Shown: piece by piece, positions 8,619 through 19,555 of the stretch | Layout: every line of letters begins with the position of its first letter | Numbering within the stretch: position 1 is the stretch's first letter | Source of the DNA: Porites lobata | Lineage: Eukaryota; Cnidaria; Anthozoa; Scleractinia; Poritidae | Reading direction: 5' to 3' | DNA: 64,000 nt | Assembly: GCA_942486035.1 (NCBI GenBank) | Contig: CALNXK010000098.1 | Coordinates: 375,001 to 439,000 of the forward strand | Made by a program: the position numbers and the translations under genes | Notes under the pieces: model-generated | Databases searched by the model: none | Seen by the model: the letters and a program-made list of their open reading frames with translations, nothing else | What the model was told of the DNA's origin: nothing

Positions 8619-10661
8619 ATATTAGCTTTAGTCAATTTATTAGACATTTATCCTTCTTATTTGGAGTATTTCAGGGAAAGGGACTCTAGTTCATTAGTCG
8701 ATTTCGATTATGATCGCAATCTATTTGAATTTGAACAGAATTCCGCATTGCCAGTACTTAAGGGTAGACTTAGGTCCTGTTTAAGTTATTGGCACACTAT
8801 TGGTGCCAATAGTTTTGTTATCGATACTATTAAATTCGGTTATCGGATCCCATTCATTAGCACACCTTGTCAGGCGCGTTTTCCTAACAATCAGTCAGCT
8901 CTTAATAATGCGTCTTTCGTGGAGTCGGCTATCGCTGAATTAGTCCACACTCACGCCGTCGTTGAGGTGCCCTTTATTCCACATGTCGTTAATCCGCTCT
9001 CTGTCTCGATACAGTCTTCAGGCAAGAAGAGGCTTATTCTGGACTTACGTTATGTCAATCATTTCGTTTGGAAACAGAAGTTTAGGTGTGAAGATTGGAG
9101 AGCTTTATTATCATATGTTAATAAGGGCGACTACCTTTTCAGTTTCGATCTCAAGTCTGGATATCACCATATCGATATTTTTCCGGATCACCAAACTTTT
9201 CTGGGTTTCTCCTGGGTTTTTTCTGGTATCGTTCGGTATTTTTGTTTTGCATCACTTCCGTTCGGTCTAAGCTCAGCCCCATACGTCTTCACCAAGTGTC
9301 TCAGACCACTCGTTAAGTTTTGGAGGTCTAACGGGATTAAAATTGTTGTGTTCCTCGACGATGGGTGCGGAAAAGGGGATTCACTGCCTATGGCCAAGGA
9401 AAATTCATTGTTTGTGCAATCATCCTTAAGCAGTGCGGGGTTTGTTGCCAACTCCGCCAAATCACTATGGAACCCCACTCAGGTGCTTGTTTGGTTGGGT
9501 TTAAACTGGGACTTAGTTATCGGTACCATTTCTATTACCGATAGACGTATTTGCAAATTTATCGCTCTGATTGACAAATTTCTTCTATCCGCACCTTATG
9601 TTACGGCTCGGGATTGTGCCGTTATCGCAGGTCATGTTATGTCCATGTCGCCAGTTTTGGGTAACCTGACTCGTCTCAAAACCCGTTTCCTTTACAAGGT
9701 CATAGAATCCCGCCGTAGTTGGGATTCCCGTTTTAATATCGGGCTTCATAATGATTGCCTCTCTGAAATATTTTTCTGGAAAAACAATATCGTTAGTCTT
9801 AATACGAGACCTATTTTGCCTTATAATGTTCCCCTTTTGTTTAGCTATTCGGACGCTAGCAACGTCGCCTGCGGGGCTTTTGTTGTGGGCACTAATGAGG
9901 TGTCCCATCGTATGTGGACTGCTTGCGAAGCAGCTAAGAGCTCTACCTGGAGAGAACTTAAGGCTATACAATTTGCCTTAAGTGCGTTCAAAGCCTCGGT
10001 TCGGGGTAAGTGTGTAAAGTGGCATTCTGACCGCCAAGGGGCCGTTCGTGTTGTGGAGATAGGGAGTCCTAGTGCAGAATTGCATTCTATTGCGCTTGAT
10101 ATTTTCTATTTTTGTCGAACTTACAATATTACACTTATTCCCCAGTGGGTTCCCAGGGAACTTAATGCTTGTGCTGATGCGATTAGCCACATTGTAGACT
10201 TCGATGACTGGTATACAACCCCCGAGTTTTTCGCACACTTGGACCGCCTTTGGGGCCCACATACAGTCGACAGGTTCGCGAATGCTGCCAACGCCCATCT
10301 TCCCAGATTCAATTCTAGGTTTCGCGTACCAGGCACTGAAGCTGTTGACGCATTTTCAATCTCGTGGAGTGGAGAGAATAATTGGCTAGTCCCTCCCGTC
10401 CACTGCATTACTAGGGCGGTTCAGCATCTCCTTGTATGCGGTGCGGTTGGTACTTTAGTCGTCCCTTATTGGCCGTCTAATGTGTTTTGGCCTTTCTTGT
10501 TCGCAAATGCAATTCAATTTCAACCGTACGTCCTTGAGTACATTCATTTTCCCGACCCCTCAGGGATTTTTGCCCTCGGGTGTTACAAAGATTCACTCAT
10601 TGGTTCAGACAGGTTTAACAGCGCGGTGCTGGCAGTCAGAATTGGCGCTAAGGGGCCTTAG
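8619..10661 (+). CDS. pol: Ngaro polyprotein: reverse transcriptase and RNase H
   Basis: The frame is open from 8619 (after a TAG at 8616) to the TAG at 10659 and has no ATG near its start, so translation probably depends on the preceding gag or on splicing. Counting residues from 8661, the RT motifs are LILDLRYVN (125-133), FDLKSGYHHI (162-171, catalytic Asp), LPFGLSSAPY (199-208) and FLDD (231-234, the catalytic Asp pair). RNase H follows with SDAS (D398), WRELKAIQFAL (E432), WHSDRQGAV (D457) and ADAISH (D506), so all four acidic residues are present. The last 150 residues (VDRFANAANAHLPRFNSRFR, DAFSISW, PYWPSNVFW) are the extra module that follows RNase H in DIRS-order elements. It copies genomic RNA to cDNA. 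No internal stop was seen. Confidence 0.92.
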   Translation: MLALVNLLDIYPSYLEYFRERDSSSLVDFDYDRNLFEFEQNSALPVLKGRLRSCLSYWHTIGANSFVIDTIKFGYRIPFISTPCQARFPNNQSALNNASFVESAIAELVHTHAVVEVPFIPHVVNPLSVSIQSSGKKRLILDLRYVNHFVWKQKFRCEDWRALLSYVNKGDYLFSFDLKSGYHHIDIFPDHQTFLGFSWVFSGIVRYFCFASLPFGLSSAPYVFTKCLRPLVKFWRSNGIKIVVFLDDGCGKGDSLPMAKENSLFVQSSLSSAGFVANSAKSLWNPTQVLVWLGLNWDLVIGTISITDRRICKFIALIDKFLLSAPYVTARDCAVIAGHVMSMSPVLGNLTRLKTRFLYKVIESRRSWDSRFNIGLHNDCLSEIFFWKNNIVSLNTRPILPYNVPLLFSYSDASNVACGAFVVGTNEVSHRMWTACEAAKSSTWRELKAIQFALSAFKASVRGKCVKWHSDRQGAVRVVEIGSPSAELHSIALDIFYFCRTYNITLIPQWVPRELNACADAISHIVDFDDWYTTPEFFAHLDRLWGPHTVDRFANAANAHLPRFNSRFRVPGTEAVDAFSISWSGENNWLVPPVHCITRAVQHLLVCGAVGTLVVPYWPSNVFWPFLFANAIQFQPYVLEYIHFPDPSGIFALGCYKDSLIGSDRFNSAVLAVRIGAKGP

Positions 10662-10878
10662 TTTTTTCAAGCCGAGTGGCTTTATGTTGGCCCACGTGTT
10701 TTTTATTCCGCTCGTCGGTTCATTTGTCCTCGTTTCGCATGAAACTAGCTCGCCGAGTGGCTTGTTTACCGTGGTTTTTGAGTTGGCCCATTCGGCCTTA
10801 AATAGTTTTGCATCCGGTCAGAGGCATTACCAAGCGTCCATTTTTTATTGCTGTATTGACTCCCAGTGCGTGTATTGA

Positions 10879-11928
10879 GGAATTTTGCCATATATTTTTG
10901 TTCTTATCCTCGTAGAAGTTCTCAAAGATGCCTTGCAGCCTAATTTTCAACAGGTTGAAGACGGGCGACTCCGGGCACTGGTTCAAGATCTCCCCGCAGT
11001 TCTTCTTAAATCCAAAGCCGACAGTACCGCGAGGAAGTACGAAAAGGGCTTCAATACGTGGAGAAAATGGGCTTCTCAGTTTAAAGAAATTGTTATATTT
11101 CCCGCTTCTAGTGTGCACGTTTCATTGTTCTTTCTTAGCTTGATTCAAGAATCTGCTTCTTGCAGTACTATTGACGAAGTCCATTATGGGCTCAAGTGGG
11201 TGCATGATTTGGCAGGTCTACCCGACCCCTGTAATTCCTCGTTAGTTTTACCTTTAATAGAATCTGCTAAGAGGCTTCTCAGTATCCCTGTTAAAAAGAA
11301 AGAGCCTGTGACCCCCGAGGCTATTCAGCTTTTATTTTCTAAGTATGGATCGTCTTCAGCTAGTTTGTCTGATTTACGAGCGCTTACTTTGTGCGTTTTA
11401 GGTTATGCAGGGTTTTTTCGCTTTAACGAGTTGGTTCAGTTACGCAGGTGTGATTTTCAGTTTGAAGATTCTTTTATGAGGATCTTTGTTCATCGAAGTA
11501 AGACTGGCGTTTACAGGGATGGGGCTTGGGTTGTTATCGCTAAAACTTTCAAGCATACATGTCCCTATTTATTAGTTCAACGATATTTTGTGGCCGCTTC
11601 TTTTTCAGCAGAAAGCGAAGAGTTCATTTTTCGCCCTGTTGTTTTTCTTCGCAGTACCGGAGCTTATAAATTGCGCGGGTCTGTTCCTTTGTCTTATACT
11701 AGAGCGCGGGAGATAGTGCTTAGCGCTTTCGATTCCATCGGCCTTCCCAAGCAAGACTACGGTCTCCATAGCCTTAGGGCCGGAGGTGCCTCCGCTGCTG
11801 CTAATGCTCGAGTGCCTGACAGATTGTTTAAAAGACACGGCCGTTGGAAATCAGACAAGGCAAAAGACGGTTACATTAAGGATAGTGTTCATTCATTGTT
11901 GTCGGTTTCGTTATCACTGGGTATTTAA
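10879..11928 (+). CDS. Ngaro tyrosine recombinase
   Basis: The frame is open from 10879 to the TAA at 11926. No good ATG marks the start, and a pyrimidine-rich tcttatcctcgtag near 10916 could be a splice acceptor linking it to pol. Counting residues from 10885, the N-terminal core-binding part includes DSTARKYEKGFNTWRKWASQ (46-65). The catalytic set is R179 (GFFRFNEL), K206 (RSKTG), H295 and R298 (GLHSLRAGGAS), H318 (KRHGRW) and the nucleophile Y330 (DGYIKD). All catalytic residues are intact. The enzyme integrates the circular cDNA by strand exchange, replacing the DDE integrase of other retrotransposons. It ends 27 bases before repeat B1. Confidence 0.92.
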   Translation, partial: GILPYIFVLILVEVLKDALQPNFQQVEDGRLRALVQDLPAVLLKSKADSTARKYEKGFNTWRKWASQFKEIVIFPASSVHVSLFFLSLIQESASCSTIDEVHYGLKWVHDLAGLPDPCNSSLVLPLIESAKRLLSIPVKKKEPVTPEAIQLLFSKYGSSSASLSDLRALTLCVLGYAGFFRFNELVQLRRCDFQFEDSFMRIFVHRSKTGVYRDGAWVVIAKTFKHTCPYLLVQRYFVAASFSAESEEFIFRPVVFLRSTGAYKLRGSVPLSYTRAREIVLSAFDSIGLPKQDYGLHSLRAGGASAAANARVPDRLFKRHGRWKSDKAKDGYIKDSVHSLLSVSLSLGI

Positions 11929-11954
11929 TTTTCCGTATTTCCCGTTCTTTTAGT

Positions 11955-12052
11955 TCGCACACGGCTCGTGTTGACACACCCCAATTGAGGTTGCTTGTTA
12001 CATGATAAATGTTTTATATTCGTTTGAGCGGGGTAGCGAATTAGAATATAAA
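11955..12052 (+). repeat. Ngaro internal split direct repeat B1
   Basis: 98-bp copy starting TCGCACACGGCTCGTGTTGA; it matches 12426-12523 and abuts A2 with a 3-base overlap. Confidence 0.9.
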
Positions 12053-12201
12053 TGTATTTATCATGGGTTATGTAACCTTTTCTTTGGGGTGTTACATGGT
12101 ATGCTGTTCTGTTGCTTCATTAGCGGTAGGCTATATATATTTGAGTTGTTCTCATTTATATTCATTCGCGTCTTACGACCGTCCCTACGCCCTCAAAATT
12201 A
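12050..12201 (+). repeat. Ngaro internal split direct repeat A2
   Basis: Second copy of the 152-bp leader repeat, placed downstream of the ORFs. The 12202-12425 spacer after it contains aaatacccagtg, which is complementary to the cactgggtattt at the 3' end of the recombinase gene, and the AATAAA at 12415. Confidence 0.9.
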
Positions 12202-12414
12202 AATACCCAGTGATCAGGGGTTTCTCTTAGACGTAGTTTTTTGCATGCTGCTATATGAAAGGTTTAGCACGTTTTGTATGTTTACTGAATGACTGTTATA
12301 CGAGCATAGTTTAGATCATTTTGTTGGGTTGTTTTTCTTGCTGTAATTTTTTACATTTCCGAGTTTTCATTCTGTTTGTTGTATTATTTCCATCCATTCT
12401 GTTGATGAAGGCAT

Positions 12415-12420
12415 AATAAA
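12415..12420 (+). terminator. Poly(A) signal of the Ngaro element
   Basis: AATAAA just before terminal repeat B2. It is the only such hexamer I saw between the recombinase stop and the right end. Confidence 0.5.
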
Positions 12421-12425
12421 GAGGG

Positions 12426-12523
12426 TCGCACACGGCTCGTGTTGACACACCCCAATTGAGGTTGCTTGTTACATGATAAATGTTTTATATTCGTTTGAGC
12501 GGGGTAGCGAATTAGAATATAAA
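12426..12523 (+). repeat. Ngaro right terminal split direct repeat B2
   Basis: Right end of the retrotransposon, a copy of B1. The Kolobok-type transposon begins only 28 bases further right. Confidence 0.9.
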
Positions 12524-12551
12524 CCTTGAAACCTTTGAGTCTTCCCTTTAA

Positions 12552-12696
12552 AGTGCATATGAACCGAAAATTATTTTTAGTCAGTTAAAATCTTTATCAT
12601 TTAAAATTCTCGATTCCAAAGTTTGAGATGTTTTGAGTAAAAACTGCCGATTTTATAAGCGATCGAAGTTGGCCTGTTTCGTACCAAAAAATGGTC
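12552..12696 (+). repeat. Kolobok left terminal inverted repeat
   Basis: 145 bp pairing with 19556-19700. The first 124 bp are nearly perfect, and the inner 21 bp share aaaaaatggtc with several mismatches before it. The TTAA duplication precedes it at 12548-12551. Confidence 0.95.
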
Positions 12697-12737
12697 TTCA
12701 AATCGCGCGGTCAAATTACCACGTGACTTTATGCTGA

Positions 12738-12745
12738 TGACGTAA
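12738..12745 (+). promoter_or_regulatory. CRE-like site upstream of the THAP-transposase
   Basis: TGACGTAA lies 47 bases before the transposase ATG, preceded by an E-box CACGTG at 12720. Perfect CRE palindromes TGACGTCA occur in intron 1 at 13381-13388 and before the minus-strand gene at 19522-19529. Binding by CREB/ATF-type factors is inferred from motif only. Confidence 0.4.
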
Positions 12746-12791
12746 ATTACGTAATTTTGGTTGCATCTTGAATCATTCAAACAAAGCAACT

Positions 12792-15700
12792 ATGGCGGAG
12801 AGCTCGAAAACACCGAAAGCGACGCGAAGAGGAGGGCGATATTGCGCCGCTGGAACCCCAAACCAGCGAAGTTGTAAAAATACGACATTTACGCCTGGAA
12901 TACGTATGCACGAGTTTCCATCTGATCCGTCTGTAAGAGCTCAATGGGTGCAATTTGTGCGTCGCCATAGGCATGATTATAGAGACCCGACCTCGAAGTA
13001 TGCTTCGTTATGTTCTGCACATTTTGACGAATCTTGCTATGAAAGGAAGATGTCAGTTGTCAGATCTGTGAAGAAAGAGTATAAACTTGAAATGAGAGTC
13101 TTTTTAAAAGCGACTGCCGTGCCAACGAGGGATTCTGTTACCCCTCAATCACCTGAAAAGATCAGCCAGCGAGAAAAGAGGAAGGTAAGAATTTCATATG
13201 TTTACACGCTTATTTCCAGCGATCTGTGCTACAGTAGTAGTCCCACATATTTTTTCTTTGTCAGGAATACCAGCTACCGTTTACTTGTCTTCATAACTAT
13301 TTAAAGATATGTACGATTTGCTTAGTTTTCACCACTTCGTGACTTTCAAGAGAGTCTAAAAATGACCTTGATGTGTGATGTGACGTCAGTAAACAAGACG
13401 GCCGCATTCTTTTTAGGTTTCTTCCGACAAAGTGAGAAGAAAAAAAAACCCTTAGTTTTGGTCGTCGTTGACAATAATTCGACGCCAATAGGTAAACTAT
13501 AGTAGTCCAGTTAAACAGTCAAAAGGGTTTCTTTTTTTATCCTAGAAAAAGAATTGCTGTTTTCTTCACAGACATATCAGATTTTATTAATAGTTAGCTT
13601 ATATATAATGTGGCATTGTAATAACATCATCAATAAGTTTTACCTGTTTTTTGTTTCTTGTTTTAGTTAACACGTGAAGTTATGGCTAAAGTGAATGTGC
13701 CTCCTAAAAAGAAAAAGAAAAAGCCTTCCTCATCCACTGCCCCTGCCACTTTGGAACCAGCTTCTGAAGGTACAACATCTTTAGACCAAGGTGCAGAATC
13801 AGAAGCTGTTTCCAAAGACATGCAAATGCCTACTGCTTTGCCTGGACCATCAACTTCTGGTGAGGACGTTATAAACGTCCCATCAACCTCAGCCTCTGTT
13901 ACGGTGCCTACAATTCAGGAGCCTGAGGAGCCTGCTTCAGACAACTCGGCAGCATATGGTACAACCTCATCCTCTATGCATACTGGTACAACAAGCTGTA
14001 AAGGATGCAAGCACAAAGCAGAGTACCAAAAAGCAATGCGCGCGAAGAAACGGCTGAAGAGCAAAGTGAAAGGTCTAAAAAAGGAGGTCTGTTCTTTGAA
14101 GGCCACCATTGCTGAACTTCAGAGTGTAAGTTTTACTCAGGTTACTACCATATTTTATTTTTTTCAATAACTTGAAGTAATGCTCTAAAAGAATAATATA
14201 ACCTTTTCTTGGTTTTGATTTAGTGTGTGGCTGAAAACGAAACAGAGGAAGAAGAAGTAGAATCTGCACAGCCAAGTAGTGAGAGTACTTCACATGGCCA
14301 AAATTATTTTTCATGGTCAAGCACTGGAGAGGAAGAGGAGGATGGTGCTGTGGAAGGTAATGACCAAGAGTGGGGCCCAACAGGAGCGAGTTCAGAGGAA
14401 GAGCAAACCACAGAAGATGAGGAAGAAATACCAGAATCAAATGCAAATGATATAAAGTAAGAATTAATGTCTGTAGCCCATTGTTTAGGTGTCGTTGGAA
14501 AAGCCACTCTTGGGGTTACCTTCTTGTGATAAGTTCCTTCCTGCTTTCATCTGAAAATCAGGGTGTTTCTTTTTGTCTTTGTTGTAGTATTTCTCTTGGC
14601 TTAAGTTCTTCAAGAATTAATTTATGTTTTCATCGTTCAAGATGTAAAATTAACGTGTCATGCTTTGGATCGATTACCTATTGAAACTTTCAAACTTGTG
14701 AGCCATGAATCATTGAAAAGGTCTCTTTTCTTTGTTTCAATACTGTACAATAATTGTATATATATATTATTCTTTTCTTTTCAGGGCAGATGCAGACTCT
14801 TCTGACTACCATTACAACCAGCCAAAATTTATTGTTTTTTATGAAATGCTTTTGAAAATTTTTTTGTTATTTTGCTTCAACTGCAAAGAAAATAATCCTC
14901 AAGTGTCTATGGTTCAAAATGGCACAATGGTGACTGTTAGGCAGAAGTGTGCCAAATGCATTAAGGGATATGTGTGGACCTCTCAAAGGATGATGCCTCA
15001 TGGAAAATATCCAGCTGGTAATGTCCTATTGAGTCTTGCTGTTTTGATGGCTGGTGCCTCTATCAGCAAGATTCTCCTTGTGTTTCGTCACATGGGACTG
15101 GTTTGTTACTCTGCAAGAACATTTTTTAAGCACCAAAGATCGTTCCTATTTCCAGCTGTTATTCACCATTGGGAGTCCTACCAGACTGACCTTCTCAATA
15201 AGGTTAAGGACCTGAAGGATGTAGTTTGGGCTGGGGATGGCCGGTATGACTCCATGGGGCACTCAGCGAAGTATGGTGCATACACATTGCTATGTACAAC
15301 CATCATGAAAATTGTACACTTTGAGCTTGTTCAGGTATGAAGGTTTTATAAGTGCAGCCCTTCGATATAAAAGACATGACATGAAAGCCACCATTTATTA
15401 AAACCAAGAGAGAGTGCAGTTAAACAAAATAAGGTGTTACTCAACCTTGAAAAATTGTATTCAGTTCTAGTGATATAGAACCCTTACAACACATCTTCTT
15501 GTCATCCAATGAAAATTTTCAGTAAAATTACCCATTTACTTTGTTATGTGAACTGAACTTTTTTTTTTTACCTTACTGTTGTAAAAATATAGTTTCAAGC
15601 ATCTATTAAGAACAAGATGTCTTGGACCCGCCAATTATTGAAGATTTATTACATCTCTTTCTCAAAAAATTTCTTACAGGCAAATGAGACTGGTGGCAGC

Positions 15701-17736
15701 TACCAAACAGAGCTTGAAGGAGTAAAACGGTGCTTTGGCTTTCTGCAGCGGCTTGGTGTTAAAATTGGGGTGTTTATCTCTGACCGTCATAGAGGTATAG
15801 CCAAATGGATTAGAGAAAACTGCCCTGGCACTACTCACTTCTTTGACATTTGGCATGTGGCCCGCTCAGTTACCAAAAAGCTGCTTGCTGCAAGTAAAGA
15901 GAAGGGATGTGAGATCATCCAGGATTGGATGAAGGGAATTCGCCGACACCTTTATTGGAGTGCTACATCTACCAAACCTGGTTTTGGCAGCCTCATCCTG
16001 GCTAAGTGGAATTCATTCCTGCGACATGTTGCAAATAAACATACTGACCACCCTGACCCACTCTACAAGGTCTGCAATCATGGAAACCTTCCATCTAGAA
16101 AGTGGATCAAAATTGGTGAGGATATAATTTTTAATGTATTTATAATTAAAGGTCACAGCTGTTGGAATTGTCTTTAATTTTAGTGTACCAAAAGTTCATG
16201 TACACCCTTTTACTTTTTATTGTAGGTACTGCTGCCTATGACAAACTTAAAAGCCTTCTCACAGGCAAAGCATTGCTGAAGGATATAGAGCAGTTGTCTC
16301 CAGATGCCCAAACAAGTTGCTTAGAGGGGTTTCATGCCACCTTGAACCACTGGCATCCAAAGATGATTGGTTTCTCTTGGCTCGGCTCCTTTTGCAGGTA
16401 GTACTAAATTTTTGTTGCCAAATACAAAAAATTATGTTACAAAAACAGTTACTGTCCAACAAACATTTTTACAATTAATACTGGTTTTTCATGAGTATTG
16501 ACTACATAACAGTTAGTACTTAATTGACAACCAGTGGTTTCAACATATTTTGAAGTAGGTGCCTGACTCTGGAAAAGTAGGCAGCTGTTACAATCGAGAT
16601 TGTTTGTCTAGAGCTGATTGTTATGACCAGAGTAGCCGGCGACATGCTATCAAGTAGCCGGTTTAACTCCGGCGGTCACTGGCTTGTTTTTAAACCCCTG
16701 ATTGACAACCCATTTCAAGTCATTGCACCCTCCTCCTGCCCCTCACGTCACAGAATGCTTTTTTGGAATTTGTTTTCAGACACATCCTTGCCAGTCTCCA
16801 CTTCAATGAGAATCTTCATAGGGATACCCAGGTAACCAGGGATGGTAAAAAGTATTTCCGAATCACATACCCAAAATTCAAACTAGGTGAGGAGGTTGTT
16901 CGAGAAGTAGCTACACCCCCAACATATGGTAAGTTGACTGTAGAGTGAATCATTGTTATACTAATAATTTTTAGAATAGTTCTAATATTTTATAAAAAAT
17001 AAAAAAGGATAAGAAAGGATGTCAAGTGAATAAAACTTGCTTTCCAAGATGCAGTGTTATCCACAACCTTTGCATGTACATTATTTCATGGCAAACTACT
17101 TTGCAGTGGCTACAATATTGATAAACTTATAGGGATGTAAATATGATTTTATGATTATGTACATTTAATCAGCACAGAATATTTAAAGTAAATATTTGGC
17201 AATTTTGTTTTTTATAGGGTATGCTGAAGATATAAAAAAGCTGCTCTTTAATTTGTCTAAACAAGAGATGAAAGAGGTTTTTGACAGATATTCTGCCCGG
17301 ACTCCAGAACCCCTCACTGCTCAATTCAGTGGTCGTGTTGACAAGGAAACAGCAGTAAAAACACATGAAGAGAAACAAGGACAAAGAATCAGCACTCAAC
17401 TTTTCCCAGCAAGTATGTTACATTTCAATTATTGACTAAATACCTATAAAGTTATTCTGAGGAGGGGAAGATAAAGTATTTGCACATGTACAGGCAAAAT
17501 AAGGGTAAAACCAAGACTCTGTCAATACAAGAAAGTGGCACATCATTAATTTATAGTTCACAAACCTTGAAATAAAATTTGCTTGACGAAGTATTTTTGT
17601 TTCTTCAGGGGCAGAGCAAGAAGTCCTGCAACAAGCAAGCTGCAGTTTTCAACAGCCTGCCAGTGGCTCTAGGGCAGTAAGAAAGTGCTCAAAATGCAAA
17701 AGACCAGGCCACACCAGAAGAAAATGTCCTGAATAA
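12792..17736 (+). CDS. Kolobok THAP-domain transposase, nine exons, intact
   Basis: Exons: 12792-13184, 13667-14125, 14224-14456, 14785-15334, 15680-16115, 16226-16397, 16780-16928, 17218-17412 and 17609-17736. All borders are GT/AG and all phases agree, giving 905 codons including the stop. Residues 18-112 form a THAP domain: C18, C28, W52, C74-SAH77 and AVPT 109-112, the zinc-binding DNA-recognition module. A Lys run and a long acidic Ser/Glu-rich region follow. The catalytic part has GDGRYDSMGHSAKYGAYT (exon 4), ISDRHRGIAKWIRE and HFFDIWHVAR (exon 5), and CLEGFHATLNHWHPK (exon 6), which supply the presumed D-D-E triad. The C-terminus is a zinc knuckle, CSKCKRPGHTRRKC. The protein should bind the transposon ends and move it by cut-and-paste into TTAA. 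The ATG at 12792 is the first in frame; the AATAAA at 17732 overlaps the stop. Confidence 0.92.
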
Positions 17737-18844
17737 AAATTAATAATGTTGAAAAAGAAATCTTCTACAATTAACTCCTTTGAAATCCACACTGTATGGG
17801 TGCTTTTTTAGTAAACTGCATGAGAAAACCATTTCAGTAGAGTGTTACTTGTAACTTGAAGGAAACAAAAAAATGAAAAATATGAGCCCAAAAAACAGTA
17901 GTTGCATTATGGGGGGTTACCCCCTTTATGATGATTCCCTTGCGCATGAAAATAACATAAACAAATTAAGCAAAATCATGTTTCGTTTAATTAACATGGC
18001 TGATTATTATTGTACATTTAATAACATTGATGATATACTATGCCAAATAAAATCTATTCTGGCAGTGCGTTTCTGTATCCTCTTGATTGCAAAGTCTGGT
18101 AACGAGACCTGATGTCATGATAAATACAGGCTGGAAGGGGCCTTGTGTTTTCCCAGCCCATATACCCACAAAGCCAGCGTATCATCCATCTATAAGCCAC
18201 TGCACGAATGAATCTGGAAAAAAAAACGAACACGGCTAAGCAAGGAAGTGATCTGTCGTATCTATAGATCTTGTCACGGACCGTGTTTTGGAAAGCATCG
18301 TGACGAGTTGGCAAACGCGAGAGAAGTCACAGCGTGTGCATGAGCATTCAGTGTCGAATAATTTTTGTAAAACAACCGTTTTCAAAAAAAGAAAATAACA
18401 ATAAAACACTCAAGCTACGCAGTACAGTATTCTACTGACAAATTTTCGGAGCCGTGCCTGCGCGCCTGAATTTTCCCGAGTTGTTTTTAATTTTTCCCGG
18501 GAAATTTTGGTCGGCGAAAGCGGCTCTAGCCCAGATCAGGCCATTAAATTTTGTTGCAAAAGTCCATTACCTTGTAACTTAGATTCGCAATTCATACACT
18601 TTTGAAAACGGCCATTTAACGAAAATTATTGGACATTGGATTCTCATACAAACGCTGTAATTTCTTACCCGTCAAGATGGCTTTCAAAACCGTGGCAAAG
18701 TCTAAACAATAGAACTCTTGCCCTTGTTGTCCTTCTAACTATTACCCAAACAGCGCAAACATTTCAGCAAAAATTACTAGTCTGCAAAAATAATAAAGCT
18801 TGCACGGGAGAGAATAATAATATATCTGGAATTAAAATTATTTC
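17737..18844. other. Non-coding spacer between the two convergent Kolobok genes
   Basis: AT-rich sequence with no supported open frame. It contains the 3' ends of both genes. The poly(A) signal of the transposase overlaps its stop codon. Confidence 0.6.
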
Positions 18845-19457
18845 TCACTCGTTCTCTGGAACTCCAGATCGTCGGCGGTAGCTTCGGCCATCTTTGTTTC
18901 TCAACAATGGAGCCGCTTGAAGCAGAACCGTCCTGTTGCTTAGAGCTGCGTAGTCTTCATGCTGTGTTATACAGCTGATGCGTTCGATGGATCCATCGAA
19001 GACAAGCTTCCCCGATGAATGGACCACCTCTCTACAACAACGAAACTCCAGCGCCCCAACTAAATTCATGTCGTTGCATAGCTCACATTGGCACCTGAGA
19101 AGGCAGGGGAAATAACGTAAACATAAAAGACAAGCTTCTCCCAAATATAAATTGACAGGAAAGGAAAATGCAATACAAATTATTTTGAAATGGCTATACA
19201 AACCAGGACGTAACTGGAACCGTTCTTTCATATCTGGCCTCTAAAACAGTTGGTGTAAGGCCATCCGCATCGGCATCTTCGTTCTCTTCTTCCATATGTG
19301 GTTCGGCGGAAGCGTCTGCAAGAGGTTCGTCTTCATAAGGTTGAACGAGACTAAGAACAACCTCTACATCTACATCATCATTTTCTATTTCCTCTTCTGG
19401 ATATGTTTCTTCTGAGTCGCTTTGTTCAACGCTGCTTATTTCCGAATCACTTGACAT
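18845..19457 (-). CDS. Acidic protein with P2X7 intracellular-like Cys module, second Kolobok gene
   Basis: Two exons: 19457-19204 (ATG at 19457) and 19094-18845 (TGA). The donor TCCTG|GTTTGT and the acceptor ccttctcag|GTGCC join in phase to make the motif SWCQCELC, 504 nt, 167 residues. Residues 1-80 are strongly acidic (many Asp/Glu/Ser). The rest has W-CQCELC, EFRCCREV and SCITQHEDY, then a basic tail. This spacing matches the zinc-binding intracellular module known from P2X7 receptors. Copies of it without the channel part are common in cnidarian genomes. There are no membrane segments, so it is not a receptor. It lies inside the transposon, convergent with the transposase and starting 99 bases inside the right terminal repeat. 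A role as transposition accessory factor is inference. Confidence 0.75.
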
Positions 19458-19521
19458 CTCTCGACTAAGCTCTTTATAGTTTATAGTATCTTGTAAACAA
19501 ACACTCGTGGTGCAACCAAAA

Positions 19522-19529
19522 TGACGTCA
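19522..19529 (-). promoter_or_regulatory. CRE palindrome upstream of the P2X7-like gene
   Basis: TGACGTCA sits 65 bases upstream of the ATG at 19457, between the gene and the right terminal repeat. Together with the CRE-like site near the left end it could give both element genes the same response. Confidence 0.4.
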
Positions 19530-19555
19530 CTCGACCCAGTCTCCTGTAATCCTTT

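Larger units (their letters stand above)
7592..12523 (+). mobile_element. Ngaro-type tyrosine-recombinase retrotransposon with split direct repeats
   Basis: The element reads A1 - gag - RT/RNase H - tyrosine recombinase - B1 - A2 - B2. A1 and A2 are 152-bp direct repeats (7592-7743, 12050-12201), and B1 and B2 are 98-bp direct repeats (11955-12052, 12426-12523). B1 and A2 abut and overlap by three A residues, the arrangement known for Ngaro-like DIRS-order elements. This group integrates through a circular intermediate with a tyrosine recombinase and normally makes no target-site duplication; none is obvious here. By eye the repeat copies are identical, which suggests a recent insertion, yet gag carries a frameshift. 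Confidence 0.9.

Noticed and set aside
18845..19457. A P2X ion channel
   Set aside because: No transmembrane segments or channel ectodomain; only the intracellular-type Cys module is present.
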